A stretch of DNA of 64,000 nt from Stereocaulon alpinum (GCA_018257865.1 JAEUBA010000019.1:62001-126000); one strand, 5' to 3'; numbered from the stretch's first letter, positions 8,671 through 20,038 are shown. Numbers and translations: made by a program. Notes: generated by a model from the sequence alone, not told the origin.

Positions 8671-11289
8671 TCATCTACGCGAACCGCCTTTGCCCTTCGT
8701 CTTGACCTTCATCCTCCGTTGCTTAGGAACACCCCCTACCTTCCACCAAGTTTTCAACGCCAGCTTCTGTGTCTCGCGTAGATGTCTTCTCTTAAAGTCT
8801 CTGATCTCTTGCGCAAGTGCTTTCACGTCCACTCCAGTAGCCGCTCGAGCTAGTACTCGTGCTTGCTTGGAAATCATGGAAGTCTTGTTGCGGGTATAGA
8901 GGCTCAAATCCTTAGTAAAGTTTCCTGCACTCGCCTTGATCTGCTGTGAAATGATTGCCCGACGATCATGGAAGTTTTCGGAAAATTCACGAGCGAGGTC
9001 TCTCGTCTGCGCTACAATGAGCTCCTTGGTCTTGACTGCGGTCTTGTAGCGAGATCTGATGATGGCCTTTTCTGCGGCTTTCTGTACCCTTGCCTTCTCT
9101 GTTTGCTGCTTTACAAATGTGGAAACCCCCGTCTTGGTTTGGTCGTAAACAATGCTGAGGCTACTTTGCACTAAATTGAGATCATCGCGAACTGACTCTG
9201 TCAGAGCACGAGTTGCCCTCTTCCAACCAGCCACTTTGAGCCATGACGAGCCAAAATCTACTTCAAAGCTTTCGTTGACCTTTGGCTTGGAATCTGTCCA
9301 TATGGAGACATTGAGCAGGCCATAAGCATCCTCGCGGCGAATTTGCAAGGCGTAGACTCCGTCGAACAGAGTTGTGAGCTCATGCTCAAGCTCTGTCCCG
9401 CCATGCAACACCTTGAACAATAGTCTAGGCGGCTTCTTCATCTTGCTGAACCAATATGGTGGCCTTAGCACAATATGACGGTCTCCAAGGACTTGGACTT
9501 TGAACTGTTCGGACTTGTTTGGTGCTAGCATATATGCATCTAGCAAGAAAGAGGCTATGTCCGTATTAGAAGATAAGCTCCGGACGGGAGAGACATGAGC
9601 TGGGGTTGATGATGCGGTAGTTGCGACTAGAGTGGTTGTGCTTGATAAAGAAAAGGATGCTGTGGGAATTGTTGGCGCCGAAGTTGTGCTTGAGACAGCG
9701 GTTGTGGGAAAGACCCTACTATTGGAGATCTTCGATGCTCCAAGGAATCCGGAAAGGCCAATTCCTACTAGCAACAGCGGAAGTACTGTCATCAGAATGA
9801 AGGCGAACCCAGACATAGATCCATATCTTCTCGAGATCTTGGGGCCTTCCTCCTGACTATCAGAGACGAATGACTCAAGCCAGCCCCAGAAAGACCACTC
9901 TCTGCTGTCCCCTAAGTTCTTGTGGCCGAGACGTTGTGACCGTGGCCTTGGAGATCCTTGAGCAACAGCAAGACAAGCAAGGTTTCTGTTCAGCTGGCCC
10001 GCGTCGATGTTCAAAAACGTTGCGAGGTCGACAGGGTAGCGTCGAATGAGTTGAGCTGCGCCAGAATTTGCCTTTCGGGCCTCGAGGCTAATGTGGGGAG
10101 TCAGAAGATCGAGCGTCATGTATTCTGTAGGGTTTCTGTCCCATTGCGGGGTCTGCGAGATGACGATGGACTGTACTGCGTGGCGGCTCATCAGTGACCG
10201 AGCGAACTGGCGTGTCTGCTTCAATTGGCGACTTTCATTCTCTGGCACGCAGAAGATCGCAATATCAGGGAGTTTCCAATCGTTGGACACGGTGAAGCGA
10301 GACCCAGTCCAGATAGATTCGACCGATGTCCCGTCGGTCATATCTAAGTGTAGAGTGTCATTGCCATCGTCCATCCGGGTAAACGAGGCGTGATAGCACT
10401 CCTCGACGTTCAACTCCAAGCCAGAAGAATCTATCAGAACAACTTCTGGGGAAGCTGCCTCCCCAAACCCAGAGATCGGAACAATGTTGAATTTGGAAGA
10501 TCGAAACTTCTCAGTGTCAGGCGTCGAGCACTTGAGTGAAGCTGCTAACGCTGTGCCGATCTTTTGCACAACCGGGTCTCGATGTTCCGGTTGTCCAACG
10601 TATAGTATTTTGTATGACCCACCTTCAGGCGTAAGGCTGTATGGAGTCATGGTTTGTTTGACATTAACAGCCAATTGGCCGGGCAGATGATCAAGTATGT
10701 CCTTGTAGAAGGCATTCATTTGCTCCTGCTTCACCACAATCTGTAAGGTATGTGATACTTCGGAGAACCTTGAAGAGTTCAAGTTGACAACACTAGGTTC
10801 ATCGAACTGAATAGCTTCATGCTGGTCAGCCATGTGACTGAGGTCTATATGCTCGGATGGGGCTTGGTCTTCCGAGTCTGGTTCGGAGGGGAAAGACTCG
10901 GATTCTGCAATGGTTGCATGAACACTAGAGCTGACAGACGCTTGGCCTTGGGAGGTTTGCTCGACCCGGTCATTAGGGACCGGCTGTTGGGGGGGAATAT
11001 CGATCCGGTCGAAACCGTGCTCATCACTAGATGTAGTAGACTCGGTCATAACATCCTGATCTTCATAGTCGGTACTAGCATTGCTTCTCTCGTCTATGAA
11101 ATCGTAGGAACTGTCTCCGAGGGAGCTGGAAGTATCATCGCAGCTATCATCGTGGGTGGAGGTCATGGTGACAAGTTGTGACTGTGACAACCAACTCGTA
11201 GGAGTACCATGTACAGGTATAGTGGGATACCTCAGGACGACAGAGGCTACGATTTCAGAATGAGAACCGTCTTCCTGAGGCTGTTGCAT
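8671..11289 (-). CDS. large one-pass membrane protein of unknown function
   Basis: From the first ATG in the open frame (11289) the protein has 872 residues; a downstream ATG at 11166 would give 831. It starts with a Ser/Asp/Glu-rich region (DDTSSSLGDSSYDFIDERS), followed by a folded middle part (about 185-460). One strong hydrophobic segment lies near 494-516 (FILMTVLPLLLVGIGLSGFL). After it come a Ser/Thr-rich stretch, a compact region with LRPPYWFSKMKKPPRLLF, and a long basic, probably coiled-coil C-terminus ending in Lys/Arg repeats. The frame stays open upstream to 11421 and still looks protein-like, so an upstream exon is possible. I do not recognise a named family; it resembles conserved hypothetical fungal proteins of the endomembrane or nuclear envelope, which is inference only. 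Confidence 0.75.
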   Translation of the reverse strand: MQQPQEDGSHSEIVASVVLRYPTIPVHGTPTSWLSQSQLVTMTSTHDDSCDDTSSSLGDSSYDFIDERSNASTDYEDQDVMTESTTSSDEHGFDRIDIPPQQPVPNDRVEQTSQGQASVSSSVHATIAESESFPSEPDSEDQAPSEHIDLSHMADQHEAIQFDEPSVVNLNSSRFSEVSHTLQIVVKQEQMNAFYKDILDHLPGQLAVNVKQTMTPYSLTPEGGSYKILYVGQPEHRDPVVQKIGTALAASLKCSTPDTEKFRSSKFNIVPISGFGEAASPEVVLIDSSGLELNVEECYHASFTRMDDGNDTLHLDMTDGTSVESIWTGSRFTVSNDWKLPDIAIFCVPENESRQLKQTRQFARSLMSRHAVQSIVISQTPQWDRNPTEYMTLDLLTPHISLEARKANSGAAQLIRRYPVDLATFLNIDAGQLNRNLACLAVAQGSPRPRSQRLGHKNLGDSREWSFWGWLESFVSDSQEEGPKISRRYGSMSGFAFILMTVLPLLLVGIGLSGFLGASKISNSRVFPTTAVSSTTSAPTIPTASFSLSSTTTLVATTASSTPAHVSPVRSLSSNTDIASFLLDAYMLAPNKSEQFKVQVLGDRHIVLRPPYWFSKMKKPPRLLFKVLHGGTELEHELTTLFDGVYALQIRREDAYGLLNVSIWTDSKPKVNESFEVDFGSSWLKVAGWKRATRALTESVRDDLNLVQSSLSIVYDQTKTGVSTFVKQQTEKARVQKAAEKAIIRSRYKTAVKTKELIVAQTRDLAREFSENFHDRRAIISQQIKASAGNFTKDLSLYTRNKTSMISKQARVLARAATGVDVKALAQEIRDFKRRHLRETQKLALKTWWKVGGVPKQRRMKVKTKGKGGSRR

Positions 11290-12152
11290 TAGGTCAGCCG
11301 AGCCCACGGCTATAGGGAACGTCGGGTACTTCAGGAAAGCATGTCGAAGTGGGAAAGGTGGTGAGATTAGGAATACATGAAGCTCGTTCGGAAAAGGTGA
11401 AGTGCCAGGTAAGGTAGGCACTTACCGAAAGTATGAGACTAAACCCCTGCCCTCGGTGTTAACAGCCAAGGCAGCCTTATGACTCTTTATAGCTCTCAGC
11501 GATCACGGGGAACTGCAGGTAGGTCGATGACAAGGACACGAGCGATCGAGGTTTGAAGATGTATGTCCAGGCTACAGTAAGGTGACGCGAACAATAGTCT
11601 CTAGCTCGAAGTGATGTTGGGGTGCGTGGTGAATGGGCTATGGTGGGTGAAGTTAAGGTGTTCAGGCAGATGTCACGGAAGGAGGTGGGGTTTGGAAGCC
11701 CCGCGCTAGTCCGATAGGGCTTCTGCCTTATCGCCCATTCGAGGACACAAGAGAAAGCATGCAATTCCCTGTATTATTGACCTACGGCCTCAAAGCAGTT
11801 ACCTTACTGGATAAAGATGTGGTTGTCTGCTACTTGTCTCGCGCCAACGAAATATAGTGGCGAGTAGATAATCGCCGTGACTGCTATTGATGATCGTCAC
11901 ATTCTCGGAAAAATGCTGACTCCTGTAAAGAGCTGTTGTGCAGTGGGCTTGCTGTACAATAAGCTAGACATAGCCTCCCTACTCGCAACTGATTATCAAT
12001 ATGCCCATCCGTAATATGTACGAGCGCCCAAAAACGCCCCCAATGCCACCAAGGAATCATCGCTGCTCACGAAAAGCCTGTCGTGACTGACACGCAGACA
12101 TGCCGTATATGTAAGACACATTAAGAATGAGAACATTGTCACATGCCGTTAC
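11290..12152. other. intergenic; possible missing 5' exon
   Basis: The stretch 11290-11421 remains in frame with the membrane protein and reads PFPNELHVFLISPPFPLRH, which looks coding. A stop closes the frame at about 11422. The rest, up to the end of the mannosyltransferase gene, shows no gene. Confidence 0.4.
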
Positions 12153-13885
12153 TCAGGCCGGTGAAGCCCATCCACCTGCTACGTTGACCCATTCAGCGAG
12201 ACAGCTTCCAAGCTTGCCTTCCACATCGACAATATCTGTGTCACACTTGCACCTGCAGCCAACTCCATTCTCTTTAACCGAGTCCCACGTTTCCCAGTAC
12301 TCGTCTTCCTCTTTTCGCTTCTTTTCCTCCGTCGTCGTCTCAAGAAAAGGGATCCTGGGTAGTTGGCGGTTTCCAGGGGCATTGGCTGGGCAATGTTGTA
12401 TAGTGGTATGTCGATAGCCAATATCTCTGAAGTAATGTATATCCGAAGGAGATAGCAGGACGCCCGCAGCGAGCGAATGGATGGGGGCGTCTCCCCACTA
12501 TTGATGATGTCAGTAAATTAGTAGCGTGGAGAAGTAGAGAAGGCTTACCCTCTCCATCCAAAAGCCTCCACTTCGGTCCATCATATCGAAGAAGTCATTG
12601 TACGGCTTGCTCCTGAACCAGTCCAGCCTCGCTATTTCAAAGTTACTCCAGAAATGACACATGTTGTAGACCTCGCCCTCCATCGCTTCTGGATGAACGT
12701 CTGGTATCCCTCCACGCCCACCCTCAGAGCCCAGTATCTCTTCTGGCAGCGGTGGCTTGTATTTTGGATCATCAGTTGGGAGGGATGTATCCTCTTCTGC
12801 CACGGCAGGTTCTGCGAACATCTCCCATAGCCCTTGAGACGTAATATTGTTGACTCGTTTGTAGGCCGACGCGTAGCGAAAGATGTTGGGCACAGTCTCT
12901 TTCAGCTCCTTGACAGCTATTGTGAAGCCATACGTCTTGTTCGCCCGCTCCATATGAATAAAAGGGTCACTACGACTCATCAGCACACACAATTCTCTCA
13001 AAATGGGATCGACTTACTAAGTGAGATCACAGAAGTATTTGATTTCTGGCTCGACACGCCAATACCAATCATACTTCTGTAGTAATTCATGCTTGTAGAA
13101 GAAGCTAGATCAATGTCAGCGCACTCGAAATGGATGGATCCAGGTTGATACATACCCCGAGTAGAACCTGCACATATGATGGTAGCTCTCCATGCCTCCA
13201 TACATGATTGCAGCATCTCCCTGCTTTCTGATTCCCTCTCGTGCTGTGTCACGGTCGACCCAATTGGGATATCCCCACATCTCAGGATCAATCTTGCCGA
13301 ACTCCACCGGAGCACTTGTGTGGTTTATTATAGTCTCTTTGAATGTCTGGTTAAAGTCTCCATCATTGAGAAAGACGTATGGATAGTGGAACCATCGATT
13401 GAAATGCCTTTCCATCGATTTTATAGATTGGACCACACCCTCCAACTCTTGGTTCCTTGCCAGAACCACCAATGCCGCATTCGCTCGTTTTCCATTCGTC
13501 TGCGGCTCGAGACAACCGGTCACGAAGACTTTGTCGTAGTCCTCGCTTATCTTCCTGTAGCCCAGTCAGAATACATGCTGATAACCCAGACGCATGGGCT
13601 AAATAAATACCGTATAGTGGGTGGCGCTCCCGCTGGCATCATCAGGCTTCCGGGTGAAGAGGGATGCCGGACAATGAGCACGATTATTAGTGTTATGACG
13701 ATACATGGAAATAATAGTACAGCGCCAAGCGGAACGGAAATCTTTGAGTTGCCTTTTAATCGTATGCGTCTCTTGAAGAAGGATGATCTTGGTATGAAGC
13801 GATCTTTCTCATCGGTCAAGTCCACCAGTGAAGGGAGGGAAGGCGCCGAGGGTAGTCGCTTTACCAGGTTTCTAGCCAAACCCAT
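12153..13885 (-). CDS. GT15 alpha-1,2-mannosyltransferase, Kre2/Mnt1/Ktr type
   Basis: Five exons (13885-13611, 13554-13156, 13104-13018, 12969-12549, 12497-12153) give 508 residues. These Golgi type II membrane enzymes move mannose from GDP-mannose onto O- and N-linked glycans of secreted and wall proteins. A short basic cytoplasmic tail precedes one membrane anchor at about 49-73 (VLLFPCIVITLIIVLIV). The catalytic domain follows: ARNQELEGVVQSIKSMERHF, YPYVFLNDGDFNQTF, MWGYPNWVDRDTA, YDWYWRVEPEIKYFCDL (about 236-252), CHFWSNFEIARLDWFRS and GGFWMERWGDAPIHSLAAG. WRVEP contains the conserved family Glu. The third exon is only 87 nt and all phases agree. The C-terminal tail is acidic and cysteine-containing. 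The exact Ktr subfamily cannot be assigned by eye. Confidence 0.94.
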
Positions 13886-14807
13886 CCCTACGACGAGCCT
13901 AGGGCAGCAGGCTCAAAGTGAGAGGCCAGGAGAGGGGAGCAAGGCGAGGAACAGGTACGATATGACTGGGACGGTTCAGCAGGAGCGTAGAAGAATGTTT
14001 AAGACCTGATTAGGGCACATGGAGCCTGGAAGGTAACCAGAGATCTGCCGCAAAAAGTACTGAGGCAATAATTGATGAGGGATGTAACGAGCGGCTAGGG
14101 GCTACCCCAGGATAATTGTGTGAGGTTCGTGAGTCAACCCAAAGTTATGTTGCTTTTGTCGTTAAGTGCTCGGATATGCTTCGAGTTTGTATCAGCGTCG
14201 AATGGGCGTCGAAACGAATCTCGTGAGGGAGGCGGTACGATAGGAGGTCTTAGATCGAAATTTCGAGTGACTGCGGCTTGTCTATCAGTGTAACATTGAG
14301 CGTCAAGTCGCAAACAGTCGCCGAGCGGCAGATTGAGCAGTCCTAACGGATAAGTATGTCAATATGCTAGAAGTTTGAATCAACAAAATGTGTTTCAATC
14401 GATAATACGCAAATAGAGGTCTGTCGAGAGAAGCTTTTCGGCCTTGCCGTTTCTTCCTTAGCTTGCCTTGGCAACAGGCCTCTATCAGCAACTTTGATGG
14501 CTTCGACACACAATTTGCCCGACTGCCTTACCAGGTAATAAGACATACAGGCTTAAGCTCCTATTGTCCATCGTGGCTCCCGGCTTGGCATTTGCTTATT
14601 GATAGAAACCTGATAGATGAAGCAGCAAATAAGGGAGACCATGTCAGCGGAATATTCTGCACACCTATCAATCTTCACAACCATACCAGAGTGTCACTAG
14701 TATAGACCTTCTTGAGTATTTTCTAAAGGTTTCGATCATTCCGTCTTGAGTGGCGTACACTAAATTTTGTCGTCGTCTCTCCTTTATCATAAATTCAGAC
14801 ATCTACG
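13886..14807. other. divergent promoter region, no gene seen
   Basis: About 0.9 kb separates the mannosyltransferase and DUF4604 start codons, which point away from each other. Both promoters must lie here. I see no repeats or coding frames of note. Confidence 0.5.
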
Positions 14808-15375
14808 ATGAGCTACAATGCCAAGAACCTCAGCTACGGTGAGATATACCTTTAGCTTACTAGGAGTGTCTTCTAACAATGAAGCAGACCCCAATGAGCC
14901 AGCCTTTTTGCGCCGACTCAGGGCTCAACATGGAAGTGGTGATTCAGCTCGTCATGAACGACCCCTTGCTCGGCCAAGAAAGCAGGTAAAAGACGGCGAG
15001 GAGGATGACCAACCAACCTATGTTCTAGAGGGCAGTCAAGACACACTCTCTAAAGCCGAGTATGAGGCCTTAATGGGCACTGCCGATCATGAACGGCAGG
15101 ATGAGAATAAGGCTATTCCATCTGCAAAGCCAGACCTAGGAACTCAGAAGCCGGCCAGAGGCGCCAGCGATGTCTCTGAAGATGTCGCGCCAGTGAAGCA
15201 GAAAATTGCGGCAATTGGAAGTTCTAATAAAAGGAGACTGGCGAAGGTTGTTGGGGAAGCTGACGATGTTGATGGAGATCCAGATGTCAAAAGAACTTGT
15301 CCGGCACCTAATCGAAAGATGCACAAAACCAAGAAAGTTAAGCTGTCGTTTGATGAAGAACCGCCAGAATCTTGA
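14808..15375 (+). CDS. DUF4604 family nuclear protein
   Basis: Two exons (14808-14838, 14888-15375) give 172 residues. The first exon encodes MSYNAKNLSY and splices to DPNEPAFLRRLRAQHG, which restores the typical start of this family. Then come a basic patch (ERPLARPRKQVKDGEEDD), QPTYVLEGSQDTLSKAEYEA, and a lysine-rich C-terminus (MHKTKKVKLSFDEEPPES). The protein is small, highly charged and probably disordered, with basic clusters that could target the nucleus. Members occur widely in eukaryotes, but I know of no firm biochemical role. An alternative acceptor three bases upstream would add one alanine. The call rests on the start motif and the LSFDEE end. Confidence 0.8.
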
Positions 15376-16027
15376 TAGTGGAGAAGGCATATGACAAATC
15401 CTTCTATAGAGATGTGCATCAGAAGTGCGGTATATGAGACTGGCGGCAGGAGCCTGCAATAGGCAGCCGAAGGCGTAGCTTGACGATTTATCGCGTATTA
15501 GCCAAGGTGACAAAAATCTGCCCCAACCTCACCCCCCACTGGGTCTAGGGTGAGCGCCGCTTTCTTCTCGCGCGAGCCTGGGTGCTCCTGGGTGATCTTG
15601 GGTGATCGTAGGTGACCGCACCCTCTTCTAGATGGGGGCGTTACTGCCCGATTACTATTCTTATCGGAAACCATTACGTTTTCTCTTTCACCGTCCAGGG
15701 TGAACGGTTCGTACAGTATGTAAGCTGGTGGCCTGGCTGAGATTCAGGCGCAGAGCCGTTCCAGATCTACCTTTCGAGCGCGTGTGTATGGAAAAGCGGT
15801 GACAATAGCTATAACGATAAAATACAGAACCCAAGGCCATGATGTAAATCGAAGCCAAGTCTGAATCAAACTTGTCTGGTAGCAATAAGATTATCGATTG
15901 GTCACTATGATCGTATTGAGGCTAAAATATAAGCAAGCATACGAATCTCTGTCCCCACTCGAGGCTCGCCCAGGCCCTGCCGCTTTAGCGAGAGCGCTAG
16001 GTGAGTAGGGGTGGTAGGGCACCTGCA

Positions 16028-16047
16028 CTGGGTGATGCATCACCCAG
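16028..16047. repeat. perfect 20-bp palindrome
   Basis: CTGGGTGATGCATCACCCAG is its own reverse complement. The half site, GGGTGA, recurs nearby at about 15580-15610. It could be a dimeric factor site or part of a decayed mobile element's terminal repeat. Confidence 0.85.
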
Positions 16048-16587
16048 TCGAGTCGAGGTAATACACTCTCTCCTCTTACCTACCAACTCACCCAACCCCC
16101 CACGTTCAAAGCATCCAGAAAGCACACCCTCTCACATAACCCACTTTAGGGGCCTTAGAGATGGCCACTAAGGTAGAGTATACGAGGGAACAATGTGCCG
16201 CCCATCCTAGCTCCTCAATTCTTACTCTTATGACCAAGAAAACACAACGACCATCTCCCCTTCAGTCAGCCTAGAATCTTCCCTCTATTGCATATAGTTA
16301 TAGGCCGGAACAACATATTACCAGCAGAGCTACTGGTAAGAGCTTAGCAGTATATCCATTTCTCATACTTTCTGGTCAGGAATTCAACAGAGAAGTTCTT
16401 AATATCATACTGCTTTTATACTTTAAGCTGCCTATGGGCTTCCAATTATTTCTATGTGGCCAATTGCATAAGCGGATACATTTCAAAGGTTCGATCTGTA
16501 CTGATAAAGAGAAATGAGTAGTCCCCAAATACCAGTAGGTCTTCTTCAAACCCGTCATCCTCACTGCATCCTAATGCGCTAGCTTTG

Positions 16588-16608
16588 TCCTCCTCCTCCT
16601 CCTCCTCC
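16588..16608 (+). repeat. (TCC)7 microsatellite
   Basis: Seven tandem TCC units lie in non-coding DNA; on the other strand they make a purine-rich GGA run. Confidence 0.9.
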
Positions 16609-17032
16609 TTTCCTTCCCTTGTCCTTATCGGCCTCTTCCGGACTCCCATGACCGTAATCACTCGCAGCTTGATTGCGAACGAGGGCTTCAGGGATGCCGG
16701 CGCGGATTTCTGTCATCTTGGCTAAAAATGTCTACCGTAGAATAGGTAGGCTTGATCAGCGCCAAGCAGGGCCCTGACATCAAGGTCCCAGCGATCGAGA
16801 TTTAGATAAGAACAATTTGCAGCTACTTAAGCTAGTAATCTTTCTGTCTTGTTCTAGTATTCCAGCCTCTTCGTATACCCTGCTTGAATAGACTCCCTCA
16901 TGAATATAAAAGGAGGAGGTAGTAGACCTTGACGTGCGGTTGAAGAAGCTGATTGGTGTATATCTACATATCATACAGAGAAGCTTATCCAACTCCACTC
17001 ATGCAAATGAATATCACATCCTCCCCCAGGAC

Positions 17033-17569
17033 CTAATCTTCACACTCCCCCACGTTGATCAAATCAACGTTCACCAGGCAACTAACCCCATTCGGCTCCC
17101 CGGCTCCCTCCCACCACAGCTCCCAGCTGTTCAATGAACTCTCCTCCACATCCTGACAAAAGATAAATTTGTTCTCCCCATCATTCGTCAACGCACCCGC
17201 CGCATTGTCAAATCCGAATCCCTGCGCGTCAAACCCGGCTGGCACATTTCCGCCGGGATTGGTGAAGAGTACTGGACCAGTAACATTCGGGTTAATGTAC
17301 ATTGACTGTAGCTCGTGGGCGGCTGAGTGCCAGGATTGGAAGGCGAGGCCGTAGCCACCGACGCTGGAAAGGAGGAGCTTTTCAGAGTAGAGTTGCTGGC
17401 TGATCTGACCAAGGTAGGCAGTGCTATTAGCGTAGCTGAGGGTTGTGTAGCCGGTCAGGGTGGAGGTCAGATAGCTGGGAAGACCAGTGACGTTGAGGGT
17501 GAAGGACTGGGCTGCTGCTGTGGAGGCGAGTGCTAGGGCGGCTGCGCCAAGGGAGACTTTGGTGAACAT
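17033..17569 (-). CDS. small secreted protein of unknown function
   Basis: A single exon encodes 178 residues. The N-terminus, MFTKVSLGAAALALASTAAA, is a clear signal peptide with likely cleavage before Gln21. The mature protein is about 158 residues, acidic, with N-glycosylation sequons (NVT, NST) and only three cysteines, all near the C-terminus. It ends VNVDLINVGECED. Recognisable stretches are GLPSYLTSTLTGYTTLSYAN and AFQSWHSAAHELQSMYI. I do not recognise the family, and the low cysteine content argues against a classic cysteine-rich effector. A wall or extracellular role is likely. Immediately upstream of the ATG lies a 45-bp tandem duplication that would be in the 5' leader. Confidence 0.75.
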   Translation of the reverse strand: MFTKVSLGAAALALASTAAAQSFTLNVTGLPSYLTSTLTGYTTLSYANSTAYLGQISQQLYSEKLLLSSVGGYGLAFQSWHSAAHELQSMYINPNVTGPVLFTNPGGNVPAGFDAQGFGFDNAAGALTNDGENKFIFCQDVEESSLNSWELWWEGAGEPNGVSCLVNVDLINVGECED

Positions 17570-17576
17570 GGTGTAA

Positions 17577-17666
17577 TTTGGGCTTTGAAAAGGATATTGG
17601 ATGACTGGCTTGAAGTGCTCGTTTGGGCTTTGAAAAGGATTTTGGACGAATGGCTTGAAGTGTTTG
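17577..17666. repeat. two-copy 45-bp tandem repeat in a 5' leader
   Basis: Copy 1 (17577-17621) and copy 2 (17622-17666) are nearly identical; both begin TTTGGGCTTTGAAAAGGAT. They begin eight bases upstream of the secreted-protein ATG, so transcripts may carry both copies in the leader. Confidence 0.85.
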
Positions 17667-18405
17667 TTTGGATGCTTGATGAAAAGAGATAGTATAAGTT
17701 GCCGAGCTCAACTCTTTATACCCATGGCTAGAAATCTATTTGAGACCCACCAGTCATCTTCACGAGGTCTACAAGATCAATACGAGTATCGAACACAGAC
17801 CGCCACTAGTTCTGCCAACGATGGCGTGAGCTTCATACGTCTGAATGTAGGCCATGGGAGCGACGACCATCACCGGCATAATGTGTTGTGGTATTTGCTG
17901 CAGTAATCCACAGAATCTCGTGTAATGGGGGAGCAGCCTTGTTACTAATGTAAAGAATATGGTCAGCAATCACATCAGCGTGATCTCGTCAACTGGTCAG
18001 CCTCGTCATTCTCGCCACGGACTTAAGCCAAGGTACCTGGCCACCAAACAATTAGGCCATGTTCAGCCCGGCTTTTCGAAGAGATGTCGCTTTAGCAACA
18101 GCATTGTGGACGGAGGCTACAGTCAGTCCGCCCGCAAAGCCAGCACTTCACAAGCTACTGTAGGCTGATGCTATTGCCTAAGAAAAGAATGGTGGCCTTT
18201 ATTGGAGCGACTAGCCCAGTATTATCGTTCTGGTAGCCTTCATCCCCCTCCCAAACATGGCATTAGGAATGACTATAGGGTTAGGGCTTTTGTAGTGCCA
18301 AGCCAAAATGTTCGGCTTCCTGCGCGCTCGCGACTCTACCTAAATCCTCAGAACCAGTACCTTTCCCGACAACTTACGTCCTTCTACTTCATATATCTGA
18401 GCAAG
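17667..18405. other. divergent promoter region, no gene seen
   Basis: This lies between the secreted-protein gene (minus) and Prp19 (plus). The open frames here are short and have no domain. It should hold both promoters. Confidence 0.5.
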
Positions 18406-20038
18406 ATGCTCTGTGCCAGTAAGCCAAGGAACTTGACAATAGTCATGGTCACCGAAGGCTAATGCGCTGTAGTTTCGGGCGAAGCGCCTCAATACCCAGT
18501 AGCCTCAACGAAAAGTGGTAAGTACGGAACAAGGTTTTACAAGATCAACCAGGCTAACAAGTATAGGCAACGTCTTCGAAAAGCGTCTGATTGAGGCCTA
18601 CATCTCAGAGAATGGCAAGGATCCATTGACGGGCGAGGACCTCACGTTAGAAGACTTAGTAGAGCTAAAGTCATCTCGGACTGTTCGGCCACGACCACCC
18701 ACGCTTACTTCGATCCCTTCACTCCTCGGCGTCTTCCAGAATGAGTGGGATGCTCTTGCGTTAGAGACATTTACTTTACGACAACACCTGACACAGACAA
18801 GGCAAGAGCTGAGTCGGGCACTGTACGAGCACGATGCGGCTATTCGAGTGATCACTAGGCTATCTAGAGAAAGGGATGAAGCTCGAGAGGCCCTATCAAA
18901 GATTGCAATCAATGGCGGTGCGGTATCCAACGGGGATGCGATGCAGGTCGACGGACAGGGACTTTCAGAGGAGCTCGTTGCTAAGGTTCAATCTACCCAA
19001 GAAAGGTATGCAACAACGCGTATTCTTGCGGTTAGTTTCGACGCTGACAGCCATATTCAGACTATCAAAGACTCGGCGAAAGCGCGCTGTACCAGAAGAC
19101 TGGACCACTTCGGACACCATTCAAAGCTTTGCTCCGCTCAACAAGTCTAAATCAATGTATTCTGGAACTCGAACAGTCTCCATGGATGCAAGCGGCGATT
19201 TGGCTCTCCTTGGCCGTGCTGATGGCAGTGCAGGCATTTTCTCGATATCCCAGAACAAATTTGTGCAAGAAGTCTCAGCCGGCAGTGCGGTTACAGATAC
19301 ACTTTGGGCAGGAAACAAAGCGATCGTGGGGACCTCTGCTGGAATAATCAAGGTTTTCGATAATGGCACCGAATCGGCCAGCTTCTCTGGTCATGCTGGC
19401 GAAGTGAATGGTTTGGCCCTACACGCGAGTGGCGAGATCCTTGCTTCGGTGGGAGTAGACAAGAGCTACATTCTATACGATCTCACAGCCTCAACGCAAG
19501 TTCTTCAAATTTACACTGATTCTGGTAAGCCCATATACTACAAATGCGTTCCGTGAACAGAACTGACGATCACTCAGCACTCACCACCGTGCAGTTCCAT
19601 CCCGACGGTCACCTTCTTGCCGCTGGAGGCGTCGATGGCCAGATTAGGGTTTTCGAAACCAAGACTGGGGACATCGCCGCGGTCTTCAATGCATCCGGGC
19701 CTGTGCAAGCAATATCGTTCTCAGAGAATGGTATATGGCTCGCATCCGTTGTACGAGGCTCAACGAGCGTCAGCATCTGGGATCTTCGCAAAGCAGAGGA
19801 AGCTAAGGTCCTGGAGATCGGTGGCCAGATTACCAAAGTACGCTGGGATTATACTGGCCAATTCCTAGCGACAGCAGGGCCAAGCGGGATCACCGTTCAG
19901 CAATACTCAAAGTCAGCAAAGGCATGGTCAGAACCTCTGAAGAGTGCAGTGCCAGCTGTGGATGTTGCATGGGGCGCTAAGGCACAAAGTCTAGTTTCGT
20001 TAGACCAAGGTGTTATCACGGTGCTGGGGCCCTCGTGA
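18406..20038 (+). CDS. Prp19, U-box E3 ligase of the spliceosome NineTeen complex
   Basis: Five exons (18406-18418, 18473-18517, 18567-19005, 19061-19524, 19578-20038) give 473 residues. Prp19 is the core of the NineTeen complex. It stabilises U5 and U6 in the activated spliceosome, and it is a U-box ubiquitin ligase also linked to DNA-damage responses. The first exon is only 13 nt (MLCA plus one base). Splicing yields the U-box, MLCAISGEAPQYPVAS and KSGNVFEKRLIEAYISENGK (1-70). A tetramerising coiled coil follows (LETFTLRQHLTQTRQELSRA), then RRKRAVPEDW and WD40 repeats from about 200 to the end (VNGLALHASGEILASVGVD, VQFHPDGHLLAAGGVDGQIR). The length fits the family and all phases match. Confidence 0.96.

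Larger units (their letters stand above)
15376..17032. other. intergenic with CACCC/GGGTG inverted motifs
   Basis: No coding gene is seen in this 1.66 kb. Between about 15520 and 16100 the motif GGGTGA and its complement recur, including a perfect 20-bp palindrome and a TTCACC/GGTGAA pair near 15690. A (TCC)7 microsatellite lies at 16588-16608. Short open frames near 16400-16660 are low-complexity shadows of that repeat. Confidence 0.6.

Noticed and set aside
13176..14009. 277-codon plus-strand frame across the mannosyltransferase gene
   Set aside because: It is antisense to clearly conserved GT15 exons and has no domain of its own.
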